Shown: positions 8,245 through 16,849, counted from the first letter of the stretch. The stretch is 48,540 nucleotides of DNA from Flavobacterium sp. ALJ2 (GCF_015594725.1 NZ_JADNRC010000021.1:1-48540), one strand, 5' to 3'. The notes: generated by a model from the letters alone, not told the origin. Numbers and translations: made by a program.

Positions 8245-10275
8245 TTACCTAGCAGCATTAAAACCATTAATAATATTTACAGCTTCATTTAAGTAAGGAT
8301 TAGTTTTAAGATTATCAATTTGATATTGATTCATGTTTTTTTCAGTAGGATGAATCCCTAAAAGAAATCGGTTTACTGTCGAGTTGTATATATCTAGCGG
8401 GTCATTTTTAGCGTTATAAGAATTAATTTCTTCCCACAAACCATTTCTTGTTTTTTTCTGCTTAAAGACCGCATCCAAAGTCATCGGAATCTCAGTTCGA
8501 GGAGTGTTAACCAGTTGATCTATTTTCTGGTTTATTGTAATTATATTATTAAAATAATCACTAGCAGCCACTCTGATACTACTATCATTGGCAAGACTGT
8601 TTATTAAACTTCTTTTTACGTAAGGTCTAAATTTTAGGACAGGAATAATAGAATCATTTTTGATAGCAGTTGGAAAGTTTTTTTCTTTTGCGATAATATT
8701 TTCATAAAATTCAGGAAGAATTACATCAGGAGTTATGCCTATATATTGATGACTTTTTCCTGTTATTCGATAAAATTTATTAATTGTTATTTTTATGAAA
8801 TCTGTATTTTTATTTTCATCCAATGATTGTATGGTTTGCATAGTTGCTTTTCCTAATGTATTGCTTCCTAATAGTAAAGCGCGATTGTAATCTTGCATAA
8901 TCGATGCAAAAAACTCACTTGCTGATGCCGTGTTACCATTAACCAGAACAACAACGATTCCTTTGTAAAGCATCCCTTTGTAAGGATCATTAATAACCGA
9001 CTGTTCATTTTTATTATCTACAACAATCGAGATAGGGCCACTATCGATAAACATTCCGGCTAGTTTTATAGCCTCTTCCATAGATCCTCCACCATTATCG
9101 ATTAAGTCAATAACGAGTCCTTTAATGTTGTCTTTCTGTAACTTAATAATTTCTTTCGCAGTATCATCCGCACAGCCTTTCCCGCTATTGCCTTCTAAAT
9201 CGGCATAAAAACTAGGAATTTTTATATAACCAATCTTACTTTTCTTGCCTATTATAAAACTAAAAACAGAGTTTTCTTCATCTTTCATGATTTGTTTTTC
9301 GATATTAACATCAAAACTTTTTCCTGAATTTCTTTTAAGAGTAAACGTGATGCTTTTGTTCGATTCGGATAAAAGCATGGTCGAAATAGATTCAAGAGTA
9401 GCACACGAAACTTTTAATATTTCTTTTTGGTTAGATATAGAGATAATTTGATCTCCTTTTTTTATTTGACCTGTTTGAAATGCAGGTCCATTTGGATCTA
9501 ATTTAGTAACAATAATTTCGTTTTTCTCATTCAGATTAACACTTAGTCCCAATGATAAGTGCTCTTTAGATAAAGAAGCAACAAAACTAGATTTAGAGTC
9601 ATTGCTAAAATAGGCTGTATGAGGATCAAAGTACGTACAGAAATAATCATATAGTTTTTCTTGAGGTTTTTTTTCCGTTTGCAAAAGTGTATTAACTCGG
9701 CATATTTCATTATCAAAAACGGCCCTTTTATGAGTAGCTTCAAGAGATTTAAAATTTGCTTTAAGTGAATCCATATTAGAGCTTACCTCCGCTATTTCAT
9801 CCAGGATTTGGTAGCGCATTTTTTTGCGCCATATTTTCTCAACTTCATTTTCCTTCATATATACAGGAAAAGATTTTTTATAAAACCGAATGGTGTCTTT
9901 TACAGAATAATCGATAGGCTCAATTAGTATTTTTTCTAAAGCGATTTTATTACGCATAAGCCCATTTCGGTATTTAGAAATAATATCATTCAAGAAAGTA
10001 CAATCTTTTTTTAAAATAAGATCGTCAATATTCAAACGATATTTTTTAGCAAGAGCATCATATTCTGATTTCAGAAAGATATTTCTAGAAGGGTCAAGGT
10101 CATCAATCAAGTTATCAAAAACAAAAACCGATAGACTATCATCTACCGGTTTAGGTTGAATATGTTCGCTTTGAATAAGCACATTTATTTTAGTTACTAT
10201 TTCGCATGTAGAATCACTATTTTGACCCAAAAGAGAGAAACTAGCAAGCAGAAAAACCAATGAAATCTTTTTCAT
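8245..10275 (-). CDS. S41 family C-terminal processing protease (Prc/Tsp-like)
   Basis: 676 residues, close in size to E. coli Prc. Signal peptide MKKISLVFLLASFSLLGQ. The N-terminal helical domain (to about residue 210) contains the Prc-like segment DNLIDDLDPSRNIFLKSEYD. A PDZ domain follows (about 235-325: HLSLGLSVNLNEKNEIIV... KKGDQIISI), then the S41 catalytic domain with the nucleophile in TASASEFF (Ser453) and the general base in LGKATMQ (Lys476). The C-terminal third resembles the Prc tail domain. It should act in the periplasm, degrading or processing proteins recognised through their C-termini. It stands alone; no promoter of standard type was found just upstream. Confidence 0.9.
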   Translation of the reverse strand: MKKISLVFLLASFSLLGQNSDSTCEIVTKINVLIQSEHIQPKPVDDSLSVFVFDNLIDDLDPSRNIFLKSEYDALAKKYRLNIDDLILKKDCTFLNDIISKYRNGLMRNKIALEKILIEPIDYSVKDTIRFYKKSFPVYMKENEVEKIWRKKMRYQILDEIAEVSSNMDSLKANFKSLEATHKRAVFDNEICRVNTLLQTEKKPQEKLYDYFCTYFDPHTAYFSNDSKSSFVASLSKEHLSLGLSVNLNEKNEIIVTKLDPNGPAFQTGQIKKGDQIISISNQKEILKVSCATLESISTMLLSESNKSITFTLKRNSGKSFDVNIEKQIMKDEENSVFSFIIGKKSKIGYIKIPSFYADLEGNSGKGCADDTAKEIIKLQKDNIKGLVIDLIDNGGGSMEEAIKLAGMFIDSGPISIVVDNKNEQSVINDPYKGMLYKGIVVVLVNGNTASASEFFASIMQDYNRALLLGSNTLGKATMQTIQSLDENKNTDFIKITINKFYRITGKSHQYIGITPDVILPEFYENIIAKEKNFPTAIKNDSIIPVLKFRPYVKRSLINSLANDSSIRVAASDYFNNIITINQKIDQLVNTPRTEIPMTLDAVFKQKKTRNGLWEEINSYNAKNDPLDIYNSTVNRFLLGIHPTEKNMNQYQIDNLKTNPYLNEAVNIINGFNAAR

Positions 10276-10465
10276 AAATAGAGTATCAACATTTAAACTA
10301 AAATTACGCTAATTTTTTTGATAAAACCCGTATAGTCTCACTAAAATATTGATATCGAAACAGAATATAACTACAGATTTAATTGATTGCAAAGATAAAA
10401 CGAAGCTAATCATTTTAGGCTGTGCTACATAAGCAGGATTTCAGTATCGTGTTTTAAAAAATAAA

Positions 10466-11548
10466 TTATTTTTTGTAGAAAGGTAATTTCACCACTTTAG
10501 CAGGAACATCATTTTTTCTAATTCTAATAAAGATATTGCTGTCTACAGTACTGTTTGCAATAGTAACGTATCCTAAACCAATACCAATGCTCATAGATGG
10601 AGACATAGTTCCAGAAGTTACAATTCCAATTACATTTCCAGAAGCATCTACAATTTCATAACCCTGTCTTGGTACAGCACGTTCCTGCATTTCAAAACCA
10701 ACAAGCTTTTTGGTAACACCAGCTTCTTTTTGTTTTTTTAGATTTTCAGAGTTCGTAAAATCCTTAGTAAATTTTGTAATCCAACCCAGTCCAGCCTCAA
10801 GAGGAGAAATAGTATCATCAATATCATTTCCGTATAAGCAGAAGCCCATTTCTAGACGCAACGTATCACGAGCTGCCAGTCCGATTGGTTTAATACCAAA
10901 AGAGGCACCAGCTTCAAACACTTTATTCCAGATATGTTCAACCTCATCATTTTTGCAATAAACCTCAAAACCACCAGAACCTGTATATCCAGTAGCTGAA
11001 ATAATTACATTTTCAACTCCAGCAAAAGAACCAACTTCAAAATGGTAATATGGAATAGCCGATAAAGCTACAGAGGTTAAACTTTGCATTGCTTCAACAG
11101 CTTTAGGACCTTGAATGGCTAACAAAGAGTAATCATCCGAAAGATTTTTCATTTCAGCACCTACATCATTGTGAGAAGAAATCCAATTCCAATCCTTATC
11201 AATATTCGAAGCATTTACAACAAGTAAATACTCTTCTTCTTTCATTTTATAAATAATCAAATCATCTACAATTCCGCCATCATTATTAGGTAAGCAAGAA
11301 TATTGAGCTCTACCAATAGTTAGAGTCGATGCATCGTTCGAAGTTACTTTCTGAATTAAAGTCAAAGCATTTGGACCAGTTAATAAAAACTCCCCCATAT
11401 GCGAAACATCAAAAACGCCCACGCCAGTACGAACTATTTCGTGTTCAGCATTTACACCTTCGTATAAAATAGGCATATTATAACCAGCAAAAGGCAGCAT
11501 TTTTGCTCCCAAACCTTCATGTATGTGCGTTAGTGCAGTATTTTTCAT
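10466..11548 (-). CDS. gcvT: Glycine cleavage system aminomethyltransferase (T protein)
   Basis: 360 residues from the chosen start (MKNTALTHIHEGLGAKMLPF), the usual T-protein length. It transfers the methylene of the aminomethyl group on H protein to tetrahydrofolate, releasing ammonia. Visible family features are MLPFAGYNMPILYEGV, TGVGVFDVSHMGEF, ISATGYTGSGGFEVYC and PIGLAARDTLRLEMGFCLYGND, followed by the C-terminal GcvT domain (GFEMQERAVPRQGYE... GYV). An ATG 30 bases upstream (11578) would extend the frame, but it lies inside the -7 promoter box, so the ATG at 11548 is preferred. gcvP and gcvH are not in the window. Confidence 0.95.
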   Translation of the reverse strand: MKNTALTHIHEGLGAKMLPFAGYNMPILYEGVNAEHEIVRTGVGVFDVSHMGEFLLTGPNALTLIQKVTSNDASTLTIGRAQYSCLPNNDGGIVDDLIIYKMKEEEYLLVVNASNIDKDWNWISSHNDVGAEMKNLSDDYSLLAIQGPKAVEAMQSLTSVALSAIPYYHFEVGSFAGVENVIISATGYTGSGGFEVYCKNDEVEHIWNKVFEAGASFGIKPIGLAARDTLRLEMGFCLYGNDIDDTISPLEAGLGWITKFTKDFTNSENLKKQKEAGVTKKLVGFEMQERAVPRQGYEIVDASGNVIGIVTSGTMSPSMSIGIGLGYVTIANSTVDSNIFIRIRKNDVPAKVVKLPFYKK

Positions 11549-11575
11549 TGTGTGTGTGTTTATAAAAGTTAATCG

Positions 11576-11604
11576 CAAATTTATTCAAAAAATGTTGTAA
11601 ACAA
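11576..11604 (-). promoter_or_regulatory. gcvT promoter (TTG-N18-TAnnTTTG)
   Basis: On the minus strand TTG (11604-11602) is followed after 18 bases by TAAATTTG (11583-11576), an exact match to the Bacteroidetes sigma-ABfr consensus. The expected start of transcription is near 11570, about 20 bases before the gcvT ATG, and this fixes the start codon choice. Confidence 0.75.
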
Positions 11605-11784
11605 GTACTCATAATTATAAAAATCGTAAAAATCAGGAGCTGTTTCCTGCTATTCGCTATATCTTTATGTTTTTAAAGGAAAAACATAAAGGATGCCGCT
11701 ATTATCAGGGCTACGGCATATCAGGTAACATTAAGTTAATTTAGAATCATGGTTTTTTGTAATTTTATTAAAAATACCCACTTC

Positions 11785-12630
11785 ATGAAAATGCCAGTCA
11801 CAATAACCCAAGCCGAAATTAAAAAGATCTACAAGCCTATAAATCCATATACTCACAAAGGAATACAAGGACATGCAACAATCATTGCAGGAAGTTATGG
11901 AAAGATAGGAGCAGCAGTTTTAGCATCCAAGGCCTGTATAAAATCAGGTTGCGGACTCGTAACTACCCTTATTCCAAAATGTGGCTATGAAATTCTCCAA
12001 TCTACAATTCCCGAAGTAATGGTTGTAACCTCAACCCATGAAGAATACATCTCTGAAATCTTTTTTGAGATTAAGCCACAAGCTATAGGAATTGGCCCTG
12101 GAATAGGGCAGGAGCCTAATACACAAAAAGCATTTTATGAGTTTTTAAAAACAAATAAAACACCAGTGGTTATCGATGCCGATGCACTAAATATCCTATC
12201 ACAAAATAAATCATGGTTTACTTTGTTACAAGCAGATACTGTGCTTACACCACATCCTAAAGAATTAGAACGCTTAATAGGAAATTGGAATTCAGACAAC
12301 GAAAAATTCGAAAAAGTCATAGAATTCTCCAAAAAATATCGAGTAATCATAGTTATGAAAGGAGCTCCAACACACATAATAAATGGCGCAGCTATTTATC
12401 AAAATACCACGGGTAACGCAGCATTGGCAACTGCAGGAAGTGGTGATGTGCTAACAGGAATAATTACAAGTTTACTAGCTCAAGGATATTCAGCAATTCA
12501 AGCAGCGCAATTAGGAGTATATCTACATGGATTAACCGCTGATATTGCTCTGCCCGAAACAGGATATCAGTCATTCATTGCATCCAGCATTATTGAGAAT
12601 CTTGGTAAAGCATTTTTGTCATTAGATTAG
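11785..12630 (+). CDS. nnrD: ADP/ATP-dependent NAD(P)H-hydrate dehydratase
   Basis: 281 residues from the chosen start (MKMPVTITQAEIKKIYKPIN). It repairs damaged NADH and NADPH by dehydrating the S-hydrate form. Ribokinase-fold motifs seen are GHATIIAGSYGKIGAAVLASKA, AIGIGPGIGQ, VVIDADALN, VLTPHPKELERL and the ATP-binding block GNAALATAGSGDVLTGIITSL. The NnrE epimerase domain, often fused at the N-terminus in other bacteria, is absent here. The frame is open from 11749, but the family starts at or just after this Met; the ATG at 11791 is an alternative. Divergent from gcvT. Confidence 0.9.
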   Translation: MKMPVTITQAEIKKIYKPINPYTHKGIQGHATIIAGSYGKIGAAVLASKACIKSGCGLVTTLIPKCGYEILQSTIPEVMVVTSTHEEYISEIFFEIKPQAIGIGPGIGQEPNTQKAFYEFLKTNKTPVVIDADALNILSQNKSWFTLLQADTVLTPHPKELERLIGNWNSDNEKFEKVIEFSKKYRVIIVMKGAPTHIINGAAIYQNTTGNAALATAGSGDVLTGIITSLLAQGYSAIQAAQLGVYLHGLTADIALPETGYQSFIASSIIENLGKAFLSLD

Positions 12631-12639
12631 TTAGAGAAA

Positions 12640-12740
12640 CAAGACTTAGAGATTCAAGAGTATAGATTCAAGAGTAAAGAAGCAAGAGTAAAGAAGCAAG
12701 AGTATAGAAGCAAGACTCAGAGAAGTAAGATTTAAAGATG
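12640..12740. repeat. 14-15-base tandem repeat, about seven copies
   Basis: Unit CAAGAGTAAAGAAG, with copies starting at 12640, 12655, 12669, 12683, 12697, 12711 and 12726; the copies at 12669 and 12683 are identical and the outer ones diverge. It starts right after the nnrD stop codon. There are no spacers between units, so it is a minisatellite, not CRISPR. Confidence 0.85.
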
Positions 12741-12751
12741 TTTTTTATTTT

Positions 12752-13180
12752 AGATTACTCAGTTCGTCCTTCTGAGCGGAGCCGAAGGACAGCTGTTTTG
12801 TAGAGACGCACAGCAGTAGATTGCACCGCAAACAGAGAAAAAATCTGTTAAATCTGCAAAATCTGTGTGAACCAAAATTAACGTAACGCTGAAATAAGAT
12901 TTAAAGAAGAAGATTTTTTAGATTACTGAGTTCGTCCTCCTGAGCATTCTATGATAAAAACAAACAAAATCTTAAAATCAATGCAGAGAAAAAAATCTGC
13001 CGAATCTGCAAAATCTGCGTGAACCAAAATTAACGTAACGCTGAAATAAGATTTAAATAAGAAGATTTTTTAGATTACTCAGTTCGTCCTCCTGAGCATT
13101 CTATGATAAAAAACAAACAAAACCTTAAAATCAATGCAGAGAAAAAATCTGTGTGAACCAAAATTAGCACAACGTTCTAA
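12752..13180. repeat. Imperfect long tandem repeat (period about 152 bases)
   Basis: The word AGATTACTCAGTTCGTCC recurs at 12752, 12920 (one change) and 13072, and GTGAACCAAAATTA recurs at 12867, 13019 and 13153. The two central units are nearly identical over most of their length, while the first differs and the last is shortened. The first copy carries the inverted repeat GTCCTTC...GAAGGAC (12766-12790) around CTGAGCGGAGCCGAAG, a word that also occurs inverted near 19240. Confidence 0.85.
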
Positions 13181-13310
13181 TATATTGTGGAAGCCGCATT
13201 GCGGTGCTTCTTGACAGATATGGTTTAATTATGAATGCGTCTAGATTTTTCAAAACATAGCAAACAACTTCTCCAAGTCTTGTCTCTATACTCTTTCCTA
13301 TTAAAAAAAA

Positions 13311-13356
13311 CAAGAATTCTAAAAATCTAAGCAATCCAAGAATTCTAAAAATCTAA
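13311..13356. repeat. 20-base direct repeat, period 26
   Basis: CAAGAATTCTAAAAATCTAA is present identically at 13311-13330 and 13337-13356, immediately upstream of the promoter box of the HipA-like gene. It could be a remnant of slippage or a duplicated operator. Confidence 0.8.
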
Positions 13357-13361
13357 ATTAG

Positions 13362-13369
13362 TAAGTTTG
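13362..13369 (+). promoter_or_regulatory. -7 promoter box of the HipA-like/DUF3037 operon
   Basis: TAAGTTTG matches TAnnTTTG and lies 20 bases before the ATG at 13390, with the direct repeat directly upstream. A -33 TTG at the normal distance is not seen. Confidence 0.5.
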
Positions 13370-13389
13370 TATTCCAGTAAAAGCTGACT

Positions 13390-14172
13390 ATGAAAAACAA
13401 ACTCAATCTAAGAACGGTAAACGTAACGCGATATATAAGTCCGCTGCGTGAAGGTGGTTCGTTACCCGCTTTGGCCGAAGCAGATGACGATTTTAAATAC
13501 GTCTTAAAATTTAAAGGAGCCGGGCATGGTGTAAAAGCATTAATTGCCGAATTGGTAGGAGGTGCAATTGCTAATGCATTAAAACTTCAAATCCCCGAAT
13601 TGGTATTTGCTAATCTGGATGAAGTTTTTGGCAGAACCGAAGGCGATGAAGAAATACAGGATTTACTACAAGGAAGCCAAGGACTTAATTTGGCATTACA
13701 TTTTTTATCAGGAGCAATTACTTTTGATCCAGTTGTAACTGTGGTGGAGCCTAAACTGGCTTCGCAAATTGTTTGGTTAGATGCTTTTATTACCAATGTA
13801 GACCGTACATTTAGAAATACCAATATGCTTATATGGCATAAAGAACTCTGGTTAATAGATCACGGAGCTTGTTTGTATTTTCATCATTCATGGAACAACT
13901 GGCAACAACATGCCAAAAGCCCATTTGCATTAATAAAAGATCACGTATTGTTGCCACAAGCATCACTTTTAAAAGAAGTCGATTCTGAATATAAAACCAT
14001 TTTAACTCCCGAATTATTGCAGGAAATCGTAGCGCTTATTCCTGACGAATGGCTTAATTGGGAAGATACTGATGAAACGCCCGAAGGATTGCGAAATGTA
14101 TATTTGCAGTTTTTGCAAACACGATTAGATCATTCCGAAATTTTTGTAAAACAAGCCGAAAATGCAAGATAG
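13390..14172 (+). CDS. HipA-like (HipA_2 type) protein kinase
   Basis: 260 residues, much shorter than classical HipA (about 440). It has a kinase-like core: Lys40/Lys42 in YVLKFKGAGHG (probable nucleotide-binding Lys and loop), Glu54 in the following helix, the catalytic-loop motif NVDRTFRNTNM (Asp138, Asn143/145) and the metal-binding motif LIDHGA (Asp157), equivalent to DFG. It overlaps the next gene (DUF3037) by 11 bases, a pairing I know as a recurring two-gene module. No HipB-like antitoxin is adjacent. Ser/Thr kinase activity is inferred; the substrate is unknown. Function could be toxin-like, defence-related or metabolic. Confidence 0.85.
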   Translation: MKNKLNLRTVNVTRYISPLREGGSLPALAEADDDFKYVLKFKGAGHGVKALIAELVGGAIANALKLQIPELVFANLDEVFGRTEGDEEIQDLLQGSQGLNLALHFLSGAITFDPVVTVVEPKLASQIVWLDAFITNVDRTFRNTNMLIWHKELWLIDHGACLYFHHSWNNWQQHAKSPFALIKDHVLLPQASLLKEVDSEYKTILTPELLQEIVALIPDEWLNWEDTDETPEGLRNVYLQFLQTRLDHSEIFVKQAENAR

Positions 14173-14545
14173 TCACTTATATGAATATGCCGTAATTCGT
14201 GTTGTACCAAGAGTCGAGCGCGAAGAATTCCTAAATATAGGTATCATGTTATTTTGTAAAAGAGCCAAATTTATAAAAGTATTGTACCATATAAACGATG
14301 CCAAAGTTCAAGCATTTTCAGCCGATTTTGATGTCGAACAATTGCATTGTAATTTAACCTCATTAGAGAAAATTGTCAATGGAGCCAAAGATGGCGGGCC
14401 AATTGGGCAAATGGAAATTCCGGAGCGTTTTCGTTGGTTAACAGCCATACGCAGTTCGGCAATTCAAACCTCAAGGCCACATCCGGGATTATGTCAGGAC
14501 TTGGATAAAACCATTCAGAGATTGTTTGAGGAATTGGTTCTGTAA
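14162..14545 (+). CDS. DUF3037 domain protein
   Basis: 127 residues, all of one domain: YEYAVIRVVPRVEREEFLNIG, then IMLFCKRAKFIKVLYHINDAKV, ending with the segment TSRPHPGLCQDLDKTIQRLFEELV. These match the DUF3037 family, whose function is unknown. It overlaps the HipA-like kinase gene by 11 bases and has no promoter of its own, so both proteins are probably made in equal amounts. Possible roles are a kinase partner, inhibitor or substrate; the sequence does not decide. Confidence 0.85.
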   Translation: MQDSHLYEYAVIRVVPRVEREEFLNIGIMLFCKRAKFIKVLYHINDAKVQAFSADFDVEQLHCNLTSLEKIVNGAKDGGPIGQMEIPERFRWLTAIRSSAIQTSRPHPGLCQDLDKTIQRLFEELVL

Positions 14546-14566
14546 ATAAAGGTTCAAAGGTGCAGA

Positions 14567-14688
14567 GTTCCGATAGCTATCGGAACAAAGGAACAAAGGT
14601 AAATAAAACTGTAGTTTTTTTCTTAGCGACTTAGCGTATTTGCGAGAAATGCTATTGCGTTCTTTGCATATCCCGATAGCTATTGGGA
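14567..14688. repeat. Two REP-like palindromes
   Basis: GTTCCGATAGCTATCGGAAC (14567-14586) is a perfect 20-base palindrome, and TCCCGATAGCTATTGGGA (14671-14688) is an imperfect version of the same core CCGATAGCTATCGG. I recall such CGATAGCTATCG palindromes as recurrent between flavobacterial genes; the genome-wide count cannot be checked here. Confidence 0.75.
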
Positions 14689-14695
14689 TTGTGAA

Positions 14696-14707
14696 CTTTG
14701 CGGTTAA
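14696..14707. repeat. Dispersed intergenic element, copy 1 (CTTTGCGGTTAA end)
   Basis: The 12-mer CTTTGCGGTTAA here recurs at 15404-15415 and inverted at 19007-19018. It is preceded by a related TTAGCG...GCGTATTTGCG stretch (from about 14622) resembling TTAGCGAACTTCGCGTATC at 15375-15393. These look like copies of one degenerate intergenic repeat family. Confidence 0.65.
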
Positions 14708-14741
14708 ATTTTATGCGATAGATTAAAGGATTAACGGTGGA

Positions 14742-15290
14742 TTAAAAATCCAATATTCCGAAGAGGCATTCATTAGAAAAAGAAAGTATTATATTTTCCC
14801 TTTTTTGATTTTCAATGACTAATAAATCATAAGGATTTAGATCGTATGGTTTCTCATTAATTTTAATAACGGTTGCATGCAAAGAAAATAAAAATATTAT
14901 TTGAGCATTACAATTTTGATCGCTATTCGTTATTTCTAGTTTGTGATGGGATGCTTTTTCAGAAATCATCCAATTAAAATCAATGCCTTTCGTATAAGAA
15001 GTTACTTCATCATCCGAATTAAATTCCATGATTTGATACTTCTCATACAGTTTTTTTTCTTTGTTAACCTCAACATGCAGGCTGCTATCCAGCATAACCA
15101 AGTATCGGTGATAGCCTTTAAATTTGGTAAACTCAGAAGGTTCTTGCTCTATTGTAGCACTGCTTATTCTGAATATAAAATCTCTATCAGCATAATTTGC
15201 TGTTTCCGGATATATTATATATTCATAAGTCAATCCACCACTCCAAATAGAGACTGCACTATCTTTTTTAGGAAAAAGGCTTATATTCAT
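14742..15290 (-). CDS. HutD/Ves family cupin protein
   Basis: 182 residues. The N-terminus WSGGLTYEYIIYPETANYADRDFIFRISSATIEQEPSEFTKF followed by GYHRYLVMLDSSL is the HutD/Ves signature (GG-T-E-iyP, RdF-wRiS-A, FS-f-G-R-l-lL). The domain is a bicupin-like fold. Family members lie in histidine utilisation clusters (HutD) or are described as stress-induced (Ves); no catalytic activity is established. It is encoded alone, about 8 kb from the histidine ammonia-lyase gene. The second half is less conserved but keeps the LNPYDLLVIEN strand pattern. Confidence 0.85.
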   Translation of the reverse strand: MNISLFPKKDSAVSIWSGGLTYEYIIYPETANYADRDFIFRISSATIEQEPSEFTKFKGYHRYLVMLDSSLHVEVNKEKKLYEKYQIMEFNSDDEVTSYTKGIDFNWMISEKASHHKLEITNSDQNCNAQIIFLFSLHATVIKINEKPYDLNPYDLLVIENQKRENIILSFSNECLFGILDF

Positions 15291-15374
15291 TTTTATTGTT
15301 TTTAATAAGAAATCAAATGTGATTTTCTAAGGTTCAAAGAAACAAAGTTTTTTTAGCGAGATAACACCAATATC

Positions 15375-15415
15375 TTAGCGAACTTCGCGTATCTCTTTGT
15401 GACCTTTGCGGTTAA
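15375..15415. repeat. Dispersed intergenic element, copy 2
   Basis: TTAGCGAACTTCGCGTATC followed by TTTGTGACCTTTGCGGTTAA, in the spacer between the HutD-like and GNAT genes. It shares the 12-mer CTTTGCGGTTAA and the TTAGCG/GCGTAT words with the copy near 14622-14707. Confidence 0.65.
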
Positions 15416-15450
15416 TTTTTTGAGTTTCTTAAAAATTCGTGGTTAAATAA

Positions 15451-15957
15451 TTAAATTTTTTTCTCCAATACAATAAACTCCAAGGGCTCTTCTACAACAG
15501 TAACATGAACATCACTTGCAGGAAAAGGTTCTCTTACGCCCGTATCTACATAACCATTACGTTTGTACCAAGCAACGAGTTCTTCTCTAACAGATATTAC
15601 GGTCATTACAATTCTAGGCAATCCTAATTCTTTAGCGTGAATTTCGGCTTGATGTAATAATTTTTTACCAATACCGCTATTTTGCAACACAGGCGAAACA
15701 GTAAGCATTCCTAAATATAGTTTATCCTCTTTTTCTACCAACAAAACACAGCCAATAATTTGATTGTTTTCTGTGAATTTTAAGATAGTGTTTTTCTTGT
15801 CTTCAATAGTTTCGGTTAATTCTTCTTCGGTTGTTCTTTTTCCTTCTAATAAATGAGCTTCGGTAGTCCAGCCTTTTTTTGAAGATTCACCGCGGTAAGC
15901 AGAATTTATTAATATGTTTAATGCTGGGATATCTTGTAATGTTGCTTTTGTAATCAT
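15451..15957 (-). CDS. GNAT family N-acetyltransferase
   Basis: 168 residues. The fold is shown by MITKATLQDIPALNILINSAYRG, the central strand LYLGMLTVSPVLQNSGIGKKLL (acetyl-CoA-binding motif A, Q-N-S-G-I-G-K) and the C-terminal AWYKRNGYVDTGVREPFP. It transfers an acetyl group from acetyl-CoA to an unknown amine; the substrate cannot be read from the sequence. Single gene. Confidence 0.9.
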   Translation of the reverse strand: MITKATLQDIPALNILINSAYRGESSKKGWTTEAHLLEGKRTTEEELTETIEDKKNTILKFTENNQIIGCVLLVEKEDKLYLGMLTVSPVLQNSGIGKKLLHQAEIHAKELGLPRIVMTVISVREELVAWYKRNGYVDTGVREPFPASDVHVTVVEEPLEFIVLEKKI

Positions 15958-16024
15958 GGTAATCTAATTATATTGTAAAATAAATGTTATCTAGTTTTAA
16001 TTGGATAAAAATATGAATTGCCTA

Positions 16025-16096
16025 CAGCTTTAGCTGGAGAAACAAAATTACATTAGAAAATGGCTTTAGCCTAATCTTTGTTTTTTGGCTAAAGCC
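16025..16096. repeat. Intergenic inverted-repeat element (GGCTTTAGCC type)
   Basis: CAGCTTTAGCTG (16025-16036) is palindromic, and GGCTTTAGCC (16062-16071) pairs with GGCTAAAGCC (16087-16096) over 10 bases with a T-rich loop. It lies downstream of the gene at 16141-16650 on the minus strand. It might act as a terminator but looks like a repetitive palindromic element. Confidence 0.65.
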
Positions 16097-16140
16097 GAAT
16101 TTGTCAATTGATCTTAATTATGGTTCTTTTTTCATTTGAA

Positions 16141-16650
16141 TTAATTCTCGTTATTTTTTAAATTCTCAAAAAAATGTATTGGATCAGTAATAAATTTCAT
16201 TGAATTTGAACTTTTCAAACTCTCGATAATAATTTTCATTTCAGGTTTAAAGATTTGTCCTTTTAAATCAATCAAAACAAATTGATTTTTTTTGCAGAGA
16301 TTTAAAATCGATTGAAGAACATTTGTAATATTTGATGTTTTTCTTAAATCAATTCGAAACTGAAATTCTTTAATCTTTTTTTTATCATCATTTAAATAAA
16401 TATAAGCATCATTATCTTCCTCATTATCTCCATTTCCTTTCCAATTCAAATATGTTTCATTTCCCCAATCAGCTTTCGGAGTAATTTGGTCCATTTCAGA
16501 AATTATCAAGGAAATATCGCCATCAAAATTTTCCCAAAAAGAATTTGTATCAGGCAAAAAATCTGATCCGTTATTTTTAAAAATACATTGATAATTGCTT
16601 TGAATTGAGTTTTCAGGAACAACCATTAAAAGATATTGCCAAACTGCCAT
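16141..16650 (-). CDS. Uncharacterised protein (169 aa)
   Basis: A soluble acidic protein starting MAVWQYLLMVVPENSI, with no signal peptide or membrane segment. Conserved-looking blocks are the Trp-rich segment ADWGNETYLNWKGNGDNEEDNDAYIYLND, FRIDLRKTSNITNVLQSILNLC and the C-terminal SSNSMKFITDPIHFFENL. I have an impression of similar unnamed proteins starting MAVWQ with the same WKG-GDN-DA core, but cannot name a family. It lies next to another unrecognised gene (16941-17624, opposite strand) among repeats, which fits accessory gene content such as immunity-type proteins; that is speculation. Confidence 0.6.
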   Translation of the reverse strand: MAVWQYLLMVVPENSIQSNYQCIFKNNGSDFLPDTNSFWENFDGDISLIISEMDQITPKADWGNETYLNWKGNGDNEEDNDAYIYLNDDKKKIKEFQFRIDLRKTSNITNVLQSILNLCKKNQFVLIDLKGQIFKPEMKIIIESLKSSNSMKFITDPIHFFENLKNNEN

Positions 16651-16780
16651 GTTTTACTTTAGGTTAAATTGTAATTAAATAGATTGATAACTTTTATCTA
16701 AATATAATAATTTTCATCTATAAATTAAGTCACAAATAACAAGAATAAATCCTATAAGCGGTGGATTTAAAATTGTATAA

Positions 16781-16849
16781 TCAGAAGAAAATCATCTCAA
16801 AATACATCTTCAATTCTTTATAAGTAGCAATCTTAGTACTCTTCTGCTA
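16781..16849 (-). pseudogene. Possible remnant of a thrC 3' end
   Basis: Read on the minus strand, this spacer encodes KIATYKELKMYF followed by a stop six codons later, which resembles the last residues of ThrC (VKIKTYEELKSFLG). At DNA level about 24 of 34 bases match 17721-17754 without gaps. The orientation is the same as thrC, about 0.9 kb downstream of it. It could be a decayed partial duplication; the match is short, so confidence is low. Confidence 0.35.

Larger units (their letters stand above)
12631..13389. other. 760-base repeat-filled spacer without a gene
   Basis: No coding frame is supported. The region is almost entirely made of repeats: a 14-base tandem array, a long imperfect unit of about 152 bases in two to three copies, and a 20-base direct repeat just before the HipA-like gene. 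It contains no long T-tract terminator or RNA gene that I recognise. Confidence 0.75.

Noticed and set aside
12640..12740. CRISPR-like repeats
   Set aside because: Units are contiguous without unique spacers and diverge from each other; no cas genes are present.
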